Source: Ruminococcaceae bacterium UBA5406 (GTDB lineage: Bacteria; Bacillota; Clostridia; Oscillospirales; Acutalibacteraceae). Taken from it: 64,000 nucleotides of DNA. The notes beneath the pieces were generated by a model. It made no database searches, had not been told where the DNA came from, and saw only the letters and a list, made by a program, of their open reading frames with translations. A program made the translations under genes and the position numbers. The DNA lies in NCBI GenBank assembly GCA_002407675.1, contig DHNW01000030.1, positions 1-64,000 on the forward strand, given 5' to 3'. Below are positions 7,009 through 15,961 of this stretch, one piece after another; within the stretch, counting starts at the first letter, position 1, and every line of letters starts with the position of its first letter.

Positions 7009-8436
7009 TCAGCCATTTTTGAGCAGATCCCGATAAAGGCGAATATATTCGTTTGCAGAATGGCCCCAACTGAAATTACACTCCATAGCGCGCTGGATCA
7101 AGACTTGCCACCCTTCTTCGTTTTCATACCCTTTCAGAGCGCGCTGAAGCGCATAAATCAAATCGCCGCTGTTATACGTTTGAAACGTAAAGCCATTGCC
7201 TTTTCCGTCGCCGCTGTCTGTTACTGAGTCTTTCAGACCCCCGGTTTCCCGCACAACCGGAATCGTTCCATACCGAAGGGCAATCATCTGGGCAAGGCCG
7301 CATGGCTCGGTTCTGGAGGGCATTAAGAAAATGTCTGCGGCGGCATAAATTTTATGTGACAGTTCCGGTATAAATCCAAAGCATGAACAAAGCCTGCCGG
7401 AATACCTTTGCTGTATCTCCTTAAAGAAATTTTCATATTCCCAGTCCCCGGAACCTAAAATAACAAATTGAATATTGGTTTCCTGCATCATACGGTCAAG
7501 AGATTCTTTAATCAAGTCCATTCCCTTGTGAGGAACCATACGGGTTACCATACCAACCAGCGGAACCTTTGCGTCCCTGACAAGATTCAGCCTGCTTTGC
7601 AGTTCCAGCTTATTCGCTGTTTTTCCGGAAATATCATCTTTGGTGTAATTTTCATATAAATATTCGTCCGTTTCCGGATTGTATACTTTGACATCAATCC
7701 CATTCAGAATACCTGAGATCTTCCACTTGCGTTCCCGGAGTATCCCCTCCAAACCATAGGCATACCATGGATCCATCAGTTCCTGCGCATAAGTAGGGCT
7801 GACCGTCGTAACCCGGTTTGCGCTTTCGATTCCTCCTTTCATCAGATTAACACAGTCACCATACTCTAAAAGGGAAGTGCTTTCTTTTGGAATTCCCAGA
7901 ACATCCTCAATCAGTTCTTTACCATATTTCCCCTGATATTGGATATTATGAATCGTAAATACGGTCTTAATTCCGGAATACCAGTCTTTTCCCGCATAAA
8001 AGAGACTGTAATAAACTGGAACAAGCGCTGTCTGCCAATCGTTGCAATGAATAATATCCGGTTTAAAATCAAGATAGGGCAGCATTTCCAAAGCAGCACG
8101 CGAAAAAAATGCAAAGCGCTCTGCATCATCGTAATGGCCGTAAAGTCCATGGCGTTTGAAATAATACTGGTTGTCAATCAAGTAAAAAATAACACCGCCC
8201 ACATGTGTTTCAAAGACACCGCAATACTGCCTACGCCACGCCACGGGAACGGAAAGACTGGTCAGGAACTTCATGCCATCCTTGAGCTCCTGCGGAATAT
8301 CTTCATAAAGCGGCATAACAACGCGGCAGCCTATCAATCTAAGTCTGAGCGCCTGCGGCAGCGATCCTGATACTTCAGCCAGCCCGCCTGTCGCAGCGAA
8401 AGGCGACGCCTCACTCGTACAATACAATACTTTCAT
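7009..8436 (-). CDS. glgA: glycogen synthase
   Basis: 475 residues. Transfers glucose from ADP-glucose to the glycogen chain (GT5). I chose ATG 8436, seven bases after GGGGG; the frame also opens at a TTG 21 bases upstream. The N-terminal half begins MKVLYCTSEASPFAATGGLAEVSGSLP, the GT5 start. The C-terminal Rossmann half has GMVTRMVPHKGMDLI and the PSRTEPCGLAQMIALRYG box with the catalytic Glu. The usual K of the KTGGL nucleotide-binding motif is Ala here (AATGGL). It is the last gene of glgB-glgC-glgD-glgA. Confidence 0.93.
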   Translation of the reverse strand: MKVLYCTSEASPFAATGGLAEVSGSLPQALRLRLIGCRVVMPLYEDIPQELKDGMKFLTSLSVPVAWRRQYCGVFETHVGGVIFYLIDNQYYFKRHGLYGHYDDAERFAFFSRAALEMLPYLDFKPDIIHCNDWQTALVPVYYSLFYAGKDWYSGIKTVFTIHNIQYQGKYGKELIEDVLGIPKESTSLLEYGDCVNLMKGGIESANRVTTVSPTYAQELMDPWYAYGLEGILRERKWKISGILNGIDVKVYNPETDEYLYENYTKDDISGKTANKLELQSRLNLVRDAKVPLVGMVTRMVPHKGMDLIKESLDRMMQETNIQFVILGSGDWEYENFFKEIQQRYSGRLCSCFGFIPELSHKIYAAADIFLMPSRTEPCGLAQMIALRYGTIPVVRETGGLKDSVTDSGDGKGNGFTFQTYNSGDLIYALQRALKGYENEEGWQVLIQRAMECNFSWGHSANEYIRLYRDLLKNG

Positions 8437-8474
8437 GCTGGTACCCCCTATATTCAAAATGTTCTACCTGAAGT

Positions 8475-9590
8475 TTACACAAGGCTCCCTTTGGCTATCG
8501 ATACCGGATACGATTCAGCCCCCAACAGCGAACGTCCATTTTGAATTACAACATCTTTATCTGTTATGACATAGTTCAGGCGGCAATCCCGCCGAATCTC
8601 GGTATCCTGTAAAATCACGCAGTTTTCGGCCACCGTCCCTTCTCCAATATGGACGCCGCGAAACAGGATGCTGTTTTTAACTTCTCCTTCTATCACGCAG
8701 CCGTCTGCAACAAGGGAATTTGAAACAGATGCGCCTAACCCATAGCGGGCCGGCATATCATCCCGAACTTTTGTGTAAATCGGCCGGCTCGGTTTGAATA
8801 ATTGCAACCGCACTTCCGGCTGTAAAAGCGCCATGCTCGCACTAAAATAAGCCTGTTCCGAACAGATCGTCTGAACGAATCCTTCAAATTCATAGGCAAA
8901 GACACGGTATCCGGAAAGATTTCTCTGCAGAAAGTCCCGTTTAAAACTGTAGAGATTTCGGCTCACGCAGTCGGCGATCAGGCGCATCAACAATTCGCGC
9001 CGAATTAACATCATGCCGATTCCATAAGTGCATTCCCCGTCGATCCGGGGACTAATCAGCATGTCCTGAATGCGTCCGTCCTCCCCTACGCTGTAAACTG
9101 CCGGATTGCTGATGCTGTCCGGCAGTTTTCCCGTCCGGCAGACGATGGTAATATCCGCAGAATTTTTCAAATGATTGGCCAATACGTCGGAATAATCAAT
9201 ATTGCATATCGTGTCGCTGTCTGTCAGAAGCACATATTCTTCTTTAGAATTGAGCAAAAACGACCTGGCTGATGACAGAGATTCAATCCGGCTGTTCGCC
9301 ACGCCGGACTCTACACCAAACGGCGGCAGAAGGAACAGCCCTTCCCGTTTTCTGGAAAGATTCCACGCTTTTCCTGAACCAAGATGATCCATCAGAGACT
9401 GGTAATTTCCTTTGGTGACGACTCCAACTTTGCTGATTCCCGAATTAACCATATTGGAAAGCGGAAAATCTATCAGGCAGTATCTTCCTCCGAAGGGGAC
9501 AGAACCCATTGTCCGGTTTTCGGTCAGTTTCCTTATTTTCTCTTCATGCACACTGGAAAAAATCATTCCCAAAACATTATTCCCGCGCAT
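8475..9590 (-). CDS. glgD: glucose-1-phosphate adenylyltransferase regulatory-type subunit
   Basis: 371 residues. GlgD pairs with GlgC in Firmicutes to form the ADP-glucose pyrophosphorylase; on its own it is usually weak or inactive. The N-terminal nucleotidyltransferase fold is degenerate: the GGxGxRL loop of GlgC is replaced by MIFSSVHEEKIRKLTENRT, while RYCLIDFPLSNMVNSGI is kept. The C-terminus is a left-handed beta helix (SNSLVADGCVIEGEVKNSILFRGVHIGEGTVAENC). Its start overlaps the glgC stop by 14 bases, so they are translationally coupled. Confidence 0.93.
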   Translation of the reverse strand: MRGNNVLGMIFSSVHEEKIRKLTENRTMGSVPFGGRYCLIDFPLSNMVNSGISKVGVVTKGNYQSLMDHLGSGKAWNLSRKREGLFLLPPFGVESGVANSRIESLSSARSFLLNSKEEYVLLTDSDTICNIDYSDVLANHLKNSADITIVCRTGKLPDSISNPAVYSVGEDGRIQDMLISPRIDGECTYGIGMMLIRRELLMRLIADCVSRNLYSFKRDFLQRNLSGYRVFAYEFEGFVQTICSEQAYFSASMALLQPEVRLQLFKPSRPIYTKVRDDMPARYGLGASVSNSLVADGCVIEGEVKNSILFRGVHIGEGTVAENCVILQDTEIRRDCRLNYVITDKDVVIQNGRSLLGAESYPVSIAKGSLV

Positions 9591-10809
9591 AATCTCCAGC
9601 CTCCTTCAATTGATCCGCATCAATCATGGCCTTGGGCGGGATTTTCGCTCCGGGCGGTATTGTACAGCCATTGCCAACAACTGAAACACCCCATGTGCTT
9701 TTATCGGCAGTGTTCTCCGGGCGCGCACCAATCACGGCCTGTTTCCCAATCACGCAATCCTCCGCGATAATGGCATACTGGATTACGGCCCCTGCTTCAA
9801 CCCGGGTATTCGGCATAATAATGGAATCGCGCACTACGGCTCCCGGTTCAATGGTAACCCCAGAAAACAGAACGGCAAAGTCAATGGTTCCGTAAACGTT
9901 GCTTCCTTCCGCTACCAGCGAATTCTGTACTTTGGCTTCCCGGGAAATATAATGCGGCGGCATAACCGGATTGCGGCAGTAAATTTTCCAACTGTTTTCG
10001 TTGAGATCCAAGGGTACCTTTGGGTTCAGCAAATCCATGTTGGATTCCCATAAGCTGTCAATCGTTCCAACATCTTTCCAGTATCCCTCAAACCGGTAAG
10101 CGAACATCCGCTCTCCCGCATTCAGCATGGCCGGAAGCACATCTTTGCCGAAATCGTTGGAAGATTTACTGTTGGCTTCGTCGGCTTCCAGATATTTGCG
10201 CAGCTTGCTCCAGGTAAACACATAGATTCCCATGGAAGCCTGATTGCTTTTAGGGTGCTTTGGCTTTTCATCAAATTCATAAACGGAACCGTCGGGATTG
10301 GTATTCAGAATTCCAAAACGGGGCGCATCTTCCATCGGCACTTCAATCTCAGCTATGGTGCAGTCCGCCTTTTTTTCTTTATGGAAAGCAATCATCTTTG
10401 AATAATCCATCTTGTAAATGTGGTCTCCAGACAGCACAATAACATATTCCGGATCGTACCGCTCAATATAGGGGATATTCTGATAAATTGCATTAGCGGT
10501 GCCTTTATACCAGTCCGATTTACGGCTGCGCTGATACGGCGGAAGCACCCGGACGCCGGCGTTTACGCTGTCTAAATCCCACGGCTGGCCGTTGCCTATG
10601 TATTCATTCAATTCCAGCGGTTGATACTGCGTTAGCACACCGACGCATTCAATGCCGGAATTCACACAGTTGGAAAGCGGAAAATCAATAATGCGGTATT
10701 TACCGCCGAACGGAACGGCCGGTTTCGCAAGGTTCTTGGTCAGAACCCCCAAACGGCTTCCCTGGCCTCCAGCCAGCAGCATCGCTACAACTTCCTGTTT
10801 TGGCAGCAT
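9577..10809 (-). CDS. glgC: glucose-1-phosphate adenylyltransferase catalytic subunit
   Basis: 410 residues. Makes ADP-glucose from ATP and glucose-1-phosphate, the committed step of glycogen synthesis. The nucleotide loop LLAGGQGSRLGVLT is intact at residues ~12-25, followed by KPAVPFGGKYRIIDFPLSNCVNSGI. SGDHIYKMDY holds the metal-binding Asp and FDEKPKHP holds the glucose-1-phosphate lysine. The C-terminal beta helix carries hexapeptide repeats. Preceded by glgB with a 15-base gap and overlapping glgD. Confidence 0.96.
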   Translation of the reverse strand: MLPKQEVVAMLLAGGQGSRLGVLTKNLAKPAVPFGGKYRIIDFPLSNCVNSGIECVGVLTQYQPLELNEYIGNGQPWDLDSVNAGVRVLPPYQRSRKSDWYKGTANAIYQNIPYIERYDPEYVIVLSGDHIYKMDYSKMIAFHKEKKADCTIAEIEVPMEDAPRFGILNTNPDGSVYEFDEKPKHPKSNQASMGIYVFTWSKLRKYLEADEANSKSSNDFGKDVLPAMLNAGERMFAYRFEGYWKDVGTIDSLWESNMDLLNPKVPLDLNENSWKIYCRNPVMPPHYISREAKVQNSLVAEGSNVYGTIDFAVLFSGVTIEPGAVVRDSIIMPNTRVEAGAVIQYAIIAEDCVIGKQAVIGARPENTADKSTWGVSVVGNGCTIPPGAKIPPKAMIDADQLKEAGDYARE

Positions 10810-10824
10810 CTTTTATGCCTTCTT

Positions 10825-12825
10825 TCATTGTTTGGCCTGATCGTTTTCTTTCGCCAGCTTTTCCCTGCCAGCTGCTTTCGCCCTGCTGTTTGGGGATCTT
10901 CGGCTGGAACTGGATTTTTTCCGCCGGCACTGCAGATAAATCACCGACAAAGGGGGTAAAGTTAGACTGACCGATTGCTCGCACCCATGCATCGGCGGCA
11001 CCGAGCTGCGGATATTATTTCCATTTTTTAATCCACTCCCCCCATACCGGGCATCATCAGAGGAAAATACTTCTTCGTAAGTACCGGCGTACGGGACGCC
11101 TATGCGATAATTTTCTCTGCAAGCCGGAAGAAAATTGCAGACCGCTATAATTTCTTTTCCGGTTTTCCCCATTCTGCGGAAAGCAATCACGCTTTGCTTA
11201 TAATCATCGTTGGAAATCCAGGCAAATCCTTCCCAGGAAAAATCATCTTCCCACAAAGCGGGATGCTCCAAATAAAAATGGTTGATATCCCGGAAAAAAT
11301 CCCGTTGTTTCCGGTGCTGCTCGTAATCCAGCAAATTCCAGTCCAATTCCCGCCGGTAATCCCATTCCGAGAACTGGCTGAATTCTGTGCCCATGAAAAT
11401 CAGTTTTTTCCCAGGATGAGCAATCATGTAACTGATAAAGGCACGCACACTGGCAAATTTCTGTTCATAGCTGCCAGGCATTTTATTGATAAGGGAATTT
11501 TTTCCGTGAACCACTTCATCGTGGGAAATCGGAAGGACAAAATTTTCTGAAAAAGCATAAAAAAAGGAAAAGGTTAAATTGTCATGGTTAAATTTACGGT
11601 AAATTGGATCCAACGACATATAATGCATCATATCGTTCATCCAGCCCATATTCCATTTGTAGTTGAACCCAAGTCCCCCGCAGTAAGTCGGTCTTGAAAC
11701 CATCGGCCACGAAGTGGATTCCTCCGCAATCATCATGACCTGCGGGAACCGCGCAAACACCATCTCATTCAAGCGGCGGAGAAAGGCAACCGCTTCCAGA
11801 TTTTCCTTTCCACCTTTTTCGTTTGGGATCCATTCCCCCTCCTTGCGGCTGTAATCAAGATAAAGCATGGATGCAACAGCATCGGCACGGATTCCGTCGA
11901 TATGGTACTGTTCCAGCCAAAATACAGCGCTGGAGATTAGGAAACTGATAACTTCATTTTTCCCGTAGTCAAAGACCAATGTTCCCCATTCCTTATGCTC
12001 CCCCTTGCGGGGATCCGCATACTCATAGCATGGTGTTCCATCAAATTTTGCAAGGCCATACTCGTCTTTCGGAAAATGAGACGGCACCCAGTCCATAATC
12101 ACACCGATTCCCGCCTGATGGCACCGATCAACAAATCTCATAAACTGTTTCGGCTCTCCGTAGCGGGATGTTGGGGCAAAGTAACCGGTTACCTGATATC
12201 CCCAGGAGCCGTCGTACGGATATTCCGTCACAGGCAGAAGCTCTATGTGCGTATAGCCCATATCCTGCACATACGGTATCAATTCCTCCGCCAGTTTGTC
12301 ATAGGAAAATACATTGCCGTCCGGATAACGGCGCCAGGAACCCAAATGCAATTCGTAAATATTGACGGGCTGGTTATAATGGGGTTTAGCCTCTTTTTGG
12401 TGGAACCATGCCGCATCATGCCATCGGTAACCGGAAATATCATAATACTTGGACGCATTTCCGGGGACAATTTCATAGTGAAATGCATAGGGATCGCTTT
12501 TGAGAACATCTTTGCCTTCCGGCGTCGTAATGCAGAACTTATAAAGGGCAAACTGCTCCAGCTCAAATGGAAGCCAGCACTCCCACACACCGCTGCTGAT
12601 TTTTTTCATCCGATTCGCTTTGGGATCCCATTGATTGAAGTCACCAACAATAGAAACCCCGCGGGCATTCGGCGCCCAAACGCGGCAGGACATACCTGCC
12701 TTTTCGCCGCAGACAGCCTTGTGGACACCCATGAATTCGTAAGCTTTGCAGTTGGTCCCTTGGTGGAATAAATAAAGTGGAAGGTTTTCATCTTCCGGAA
12801 TATCCGGAACAGTTTGCTTTTTCAC
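10825..12825 (-). CDS. glgB: 1,4-alpha-glucan branching enzyme
   Basis: 666 residues from GTG 12825, ten bases after GAGGAG; a TTG seven codons upstream encodes the ribosome site itself and is unlikely. Introduces alpha-1,6 branches (GH13). A CBM48 domain (VWAPNARGVSIVGDFNQWDP) comes first, then the TIM barrel with DGIRADAVASMLYLD (nucleophile Asp), IAEESTSWP (acid/base Glu) and ISHDEVVHG (stabilising Asp), and a beta-sandwich end. The tail is unusually basic and Ser-rich (RRKKSSSSRRSPNSRAK). It is the first gene of the glycogen operon, behind a promoter with an operator-like dyad. Confidence 0.96.
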   Translation of the reverse strand: MKKQTVPDIPEDENLPLYLFHQGTNCKAYEFMGVHKAVCGEKAGMSCRVWAPNARGVSIVGDFNQWDPKANRMKKISSGVWECWLPFELEQFALYKFCITTPEGKDVLKSDPYAFHYEIVPGNASKYYDISGYRWHDAAWFHQKEAKPHYNQPVNIYELHLGSWRRYPDGNVFSYDKLAEELIPYVQDMGYTHIELLPVTEYPYDGSWGYQVTGYFAPTSRYGEPKQFMRFVDRCHQAGIGVIMDWVPSHFPKDEYGLAKFDGTPCYEYADPRKGEHKEWGTLVFDYGKNEVISFLISSAVFWLEQYHIDGIRADAVASMLYLDYSRKEGEWIPNEKGGKENLEAVAFLRRLNEMVFARFPQVMMIAEESTSWPMVSRPTYCGGLGFNYKWNMGWMNDMMHYMSLDPIYRKFNHDNLTFSFFYAFSENFVLPISHDEVVHGKNSLINKMPGSYEQKFASVRAFISYMIAHPGKKLIFMGTEFSQFSEWDYRRELDWNLLDYEQHRKQRDFFRDINHFYLEHPALWEDDFSWEGFAWISNDDYKQSVIAFRRMGKTGKEIIAVCNFLPACRENYRIGVPYAGTYEEVFSSDDARYGGSGLKNGNNIRSSVPPMHGCEQSVSLTLPPLSVIYLQCRRKKSSSSRRSPNSRAKAAGREKLAKENDQAKQ

Positions 12826-12876
12826 GGAAAACCACTCCTCTGGCAATTAGCCGTTTTGTTTGAATGAACTGTTATT

Positions 12877-12914
12877 ATCATAGCATAAATTGCTAAAATA
12901 TCAAGTATTTTAGC
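12877..12914 (-). promoter_or_regulatory. glg operon promoter with dyad over the -35
   Basis: On the minus strand, TTGATA (12899-12904), a 16-base spacer and TATGAT (12877-12882) precede glgB. A perfect 9-bp inverted repeat (GCTAAAATA, 5-base gap, TATTTTAGC) at 12892-12914 covers the -35, so a regulator bound there would block transcription. Confidence 0.6.
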
Positions 12915-13077
12915 TATTTTCTTGCAATTTATCCATCTATCATACCACTTTATTGTTTATTTTGTTATAAAAATCTTCTTAAATTCTTCGAAAGCGGTCA
13001 CCTGTTTTTTTATTGTATCATAATGTTAATGTCGAACTATAAGGAAGAAGCCTGCCTACCTTCGGTCCATTCATTTA

Positions 13078-13106
13078 TTGACATATGCTTAAAAAGCCGG
13101 TAAACT
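13078..13106 (+). promoter_or_regulatory. promoter of the DUF134 gene
   Basis: TTGACA (13078-13083), 17 bases, TAAACT (13101-13106). The TTGACATATGCT stretch is repeated exactly at the promoter of the next gene (13665). Confidence 0.7.
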
Positions 13107-13150
13107 AGACAGTGAACCACTGGAAAATTACTGCAACGGAGCTGATTATT

Positions 13151-13636
13151 TTGGCAAGACCTGTAAAATGGAGAAGAATAGAAAACATTCCGGCCATCCC
13201 GTTTTTCGTTCCTGCTGAAAACGGAGCGCCAAACGTTCCGGAAAACATCCTGAAAGTAGAAGAACTGGAGGCAGTCCGCCTGAAAGACCTGGAAGGCCTG
13301 GAGCAGGAACAATGCGCAGCCCGGATGGAGATCTCCCGGCCAACATTTCAGCGCATTTTGGTAACGGCGCGGAAAAAAATTGCAGACAGCCTGATTAACG
13401 GAAAGGTTATCCATATTGAAGGCGGTAATTTTACCCGAAACATCTGTCCAGTGAAATGCCTCGGGTGCGGCAAGGAATGGATGGAAAGTTTTGAAAATCT
13501 TGAGGCGATTCAAAAGGGAAACTACGCCTGCCCTGACTGCGGCTCCAAATTGGTCAGGTGCAACCGTGGCTGCAAAGGAAAATTCTGCCGCAAAAACTGT
13601 CAGCGCTGCAACAGAAATGAGCCAAAATCCGATTGA
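13151..13636 (+). CDS. DUF134 (UPF0251) DNA-binding protein with cysteine-rich tail
   Basis: 161 residues from TTG 13151, placed by a CGGAG site ten bases before it and by the family N-terminus (MARPVKWRRIENIPAIPFF). Residues ~30-90 are the sigma-like HTH of DUF134 (EAVRLKDLEGLEQEQCAARMEISRPTFQRIL). The C-terminal ~55 residues are a zinc-ribbon/cysteine cluster (CLGCGKEW, CPDCGSK, then RGCKGKFCRKNC). The role is not established; it recurs beside MinD-type ATPases and NifX-like proteins in anaerobes, for example in the orange-protein locus of Desulfovibrio. A transcription regulator of the module downstream is inferred. Confidence 0.8.
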   Translation: MARPVKWRRIENIPAIPFFVPAENGAPNVPENILKVEELEAVRLKDLEGLEQEQCAARMEISRPTFQRILVTARKKIADSLINGKVIHIEGGNFTRNICPVKCLGCGKEWMESFENLEAIQKGNYACPDCGSKLVRCNRGCKGKFCRKNCQRCNRNEPKSD

Positions 13637-13664
13637 CGTTTCCTTGCTTTTTTAAAATTTTATG

Positions 13665-13693
13665 TTGACATATGCTCATAACTATCTTACAAT
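13665..13693 (+). promoter_or_regulatory. promoter of the MBL-fold gene
   Basis: TTGACA (13665-13670), 17 bases, TACAAT (13688-13693). It shares the 12-mer TTGACATATGCT with the DUF134 promoter. Confidence 0.7.
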
Positions 13694-13713
13694 AAAATAT
13701 AGGGGCGATTATT

Positions 13714-14538
13714 ATGCTCGTCCATATCCTTTCCGACAATATCGTTCAAAAACGCGGCATTCTTGCAGAACATGGACTTTCGCTTCTGATTGAACATGAA
13801 AAGACCCGTATTCTGTTTGATACCGGTCAGTCGGATATTTATTGCCGCAATGCGGCGGCAATGGGACTGGATTTAAAAAAAACAGACGCTATTGTTATTA
13901 GCCACGGCCACTACGATCACTGCGGCGGCCTGCCTTTTTTCCCAGATGCTGCATTTCCCTAAATCTATGTCCATCCGGGCGCTTTCAAAAAGCGGTATTC
14001 CATCGATCCAGAAAAAACAAATTTTCGGGATATCGGAGTCCCGTGGACTTGGAACAGTTGCGGCTCTGCCCAGCAAAAACTGGTCTACAATCAGGGACAG
14101 ACAGAAATACAGCCCGGAATTACGCTTTGCGCCTGCATCCCGTACGTTACGAATTTTGAATCCGACCCGGAGGGGTTTTACGTCAAAGAAAAAGGCGCTA
14201 TTCGGCCCGACCGGTTTCCGGATGAACAGATTCTGGTCTGGGAAACGCCATGTGGCCTGTGTGTGTTTCTGGGATGCAGCCACCCAGGCGTCGTAAACTG
14301 CCTGAAATACGCCATGAAACTTTTTCCGGGACGCTCCATCGATTCCGTCGTAGGCGGGATGCACCTGAGAAATGCGAATGAAAAACGTATTTATCAGACA
14401 GCGCAGTTTTTTCTTGATGCGGGAATTCGGGCCGTTGTGCCTCTTCATTGTACGGGAATCGCCGCCATCGCCGAATTAAAGCGACTGTTAGGTGACCGAT
14501 GCCGAATTCAAAGCGCGGGGGATTCTTTCGAACTGTAG
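13714..14538 (+). pseudogene. MBL-fold metallohydrolase with in-frame nonsense codon
   Basis: A 274-codon frame interrupted by TAA at 13960-13962. Before the stop are the fold's first strands (LFDTGQSDIY) and the metal site SHGHYDHCGG. After it the same frame continues without further stops through IYVHPGAFKKRYSID, FLGCSHPGVVNCL and VVPLHCTG, giving all expected metal ligands. The stop follows AFP where a lysine is likely, so a single A-to-T change (AAA to TAA) explains it. The family is the class II (7,8-dihydropterin-6-yl-methyl-4-(beta-D-ribofuranosyl)aminobenzene-5'-phosphate synthase-like) MBL proteins, often near DUF134 and MinD genes. Substrate unknown. Confidence 0.85.
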
Positions 14539-14602
14539 ATGTTTCGTTTCAAACTTTGCACGCCCAGTAAAACAAAAATAGAATTTTAGGAGGAACCATA
14601 CC

Positions 14603-15097
14603 ATGGAAAAAGTCAATGCAAATATAAAATCCTGTCTGCAGCCAATGCCAAAAATTTTGGTTTCCTGCAGAGGTGCCGACGGAAGGAACAATGCTCTGGC
14701 CGTGGCCTATTGCGGAAATTGCAGCTATGACCCGCCGATGGTTATGGTTGGCATTGTTCCGTCCCGTTTCTCTTACCATATGATTGAAGAGACAAAGTGT
14801 TTTGTAGTAAATCTGGTCGGGCCGGGGCAAAAAGAAATTTTCGATTACCTCGGCAGCCACAGCGGAAGCCAGGAAGACAAACTGGCGAAGTGCGGTGCTG
14901 CCGTAGTGAACGGGGAAAAAGTGAATGCCCCCATCCTTGCGGACTGCCCCGTAAATATCGAATGCACCGTAGTGGACTCCATAATGACCGGATCTCATAA
15001 AATGTATGTGGGCAAAATTGAGGCTGTTCACTGCGACAAATCCTATGTTAAAGCCAATAGGGATATCGACTTTTCCAAAATTGAATTGATAAAATAA
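14603..15097 (+). CDS. flavin reductase-like (flavoredoxin) protein
   Basis: 164 residues starting MEKVNANIKS after AGGAGG. Matches the FMN-binding split-barrel family (flavin reductase-like domain): a strand with ILVSCRG, then NALAVAYCGNCSYDPPMVMVGI, SRFSYHMIEETKCFVVNLVG and a C-terminal strand with KMYVGKIEAV. Flavoredoxins pass electrons between low-potential donors and acceptors in anaerobes. Its position among NifX/MinD genes suggests an electron carrier for that module, but the partner is unknown. Confidence 0.8.
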   Translation: MEKVNANIKSCLQPMPKILVSCRGADGRNNALAVAYCGNCSYDPPMVMVGIVPSRFSYHMIEETKCFVVNLVGPGQKEIFDYLGSHSGSQEDKLAKCGAAVVNGEKVNAPILADCPVNIECTVVDSIMTGSHKMYVGKIEAVHCDKSYVKANRDIDFSKIELIK

Positions 15098-15118
15098 CTT
15101 TTTAGGAAGAAGCCAACT

Positions 15119-15481
15119 ATGAAAATTGCTATTCCATCCGAAGGGCAGATGCTGGAAAGCCCCGTCTGCCGGTCTTTTGGAAGAACCCTGTACTTTATTG
15201 TTGTTGACACGGATACCGATAAATTTCAAGTGATTGACAACAAAGCCGCTGCAGAGCAGGGCGGAGCCGGGATTAAAGCGGCCCAAACCATTGCAGACAG
15301 CGGCGCGCAAGCTGTCGTCGTATTCCACTGCGGCCAAAATGCAGCCGATGTCCTTAAAGCCGCCGATATTCAACTGTGGAAAGCCGTTCCTGGAACGATA
15401 GCCGAAAATATTGAAAAATTCAGGAAAGGGGAACTTGGCAGACTTGGTGAAATCCATCCCGGTTTCCACGGCGGACAATAA
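15119..15481 (+). CDS. NifX/NifB-C-terminal-like (orange-protein family) cofactor-binding protein
   Basis: 120 residues, starting MKIAIPSEG with the family pattern M-K-I-A-x-P-s-e-g. The RNase H-like fold of the dinitrogenase iron-molybdenum cofactor family is visible: VCRSFGRTLYFIVVD, GGAGIKAAQTIADSGAQAVVVFHCG, AADIQLWKA. Members carry metal-sulfur cofactors (NifX, NafY) or the Mo-Cu cluster of orange protein. No nitrogenase genes are present here, so a carrier or scaffold role is inferred. The only cysteines are C19 and the HCG cysteine. First of two paralogues flanking the MinD pair. Confidence 0.85.
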   Translation: MKIAIPSEGQMLESPVCRSFGRTLYFIVVDTDTDKFQVIDNKAAAEQGGAGIKAAQTIADSGAQAVVVFHCGQNAADVLKAADIQLWKAVPGTIAENIEKFRKGELGRLGEIHPGFHGGQ

Positions 15482-15511
15482 TGTCGGGCTCCGCCAAACG
15501 GAGGAATTCCA

Positions 15512-15961
15512 ATGCATATTACTCTTGAAGTAGACGACGCGATCCGGATGGTAGACTATATCAACCGCTCCGGTAAAAGGACGTGCGCCAAAAAAATCGC
15601 CCAAAAAACTGGTGTCAGTGTTCGGTTTGCACTGAAAATTTTACGCAAACTCTGTTCCGCACAGATTATCCGCTCTTTTAAAGGGGTGGATGGAGGCTAT
15701 GAACTGAATAGGAAACCGGAAGAACTCAACCTGCTGGATATTATGGAAGCCGTGGATGGAAATGTGTCTTTCAGCCGGTGTCTGGATGATAATGTTTGCC
15801 AAAAGGGACAAAATACTGTTGAATGTAAATTTCACAGTATATATGCCCGGTTGTCCGACTCTATCCGCGAAGAACTGACCAGCGTAACTTTTGATGAGAT
15901 TTCCAAACTTGATGAAGCAAGTTCTACAGCCCACACATCGGAGGAAGAGAGATGCAAATAG
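15512..15961 (+). CDS. Rrf2-family Fe-S regulator
   Basis: 149 residues starting MHITLEVDDAIRMVDYI after GGAGG. A winged helix covers residues 1-80 (KIAQKTGVSVRFALKILRKLCSAQIIRSFKGVDGGYEL). Three cysteines at 90, 96 and 105 match the C-x5-C-x8-C arrangement that binds an Fe-S cluster in IscR-type Rrf2 proteins. It overlaps the first MinD-ferredoxin gene by ten bases. It probably senses Fe-S or redox status and controls this cluster; the target site is not identified. Confidence 0.9.
   Translation: MHITLEVDDAIRMVDYINRSGKRTCAKKIAQKTGVSVRFALKILRKLCSAQIIRSFKGVDGGYELNRKPEELNLLDIMEAVDGNVSFSRCLDDNVCQKGQNTVECKFHSIYARLSDSIREELTSVTFDEISKLDEASSTAHTSEEERCK

Noticed and set aside
13960..13962. Possible stop-codon recoding (selenocysteine or pyrrolysine) in the MBL gene
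   Set aside because: The codon is TAA, which is not used for either amino acid, and no recoding hairpin is evident downstream.
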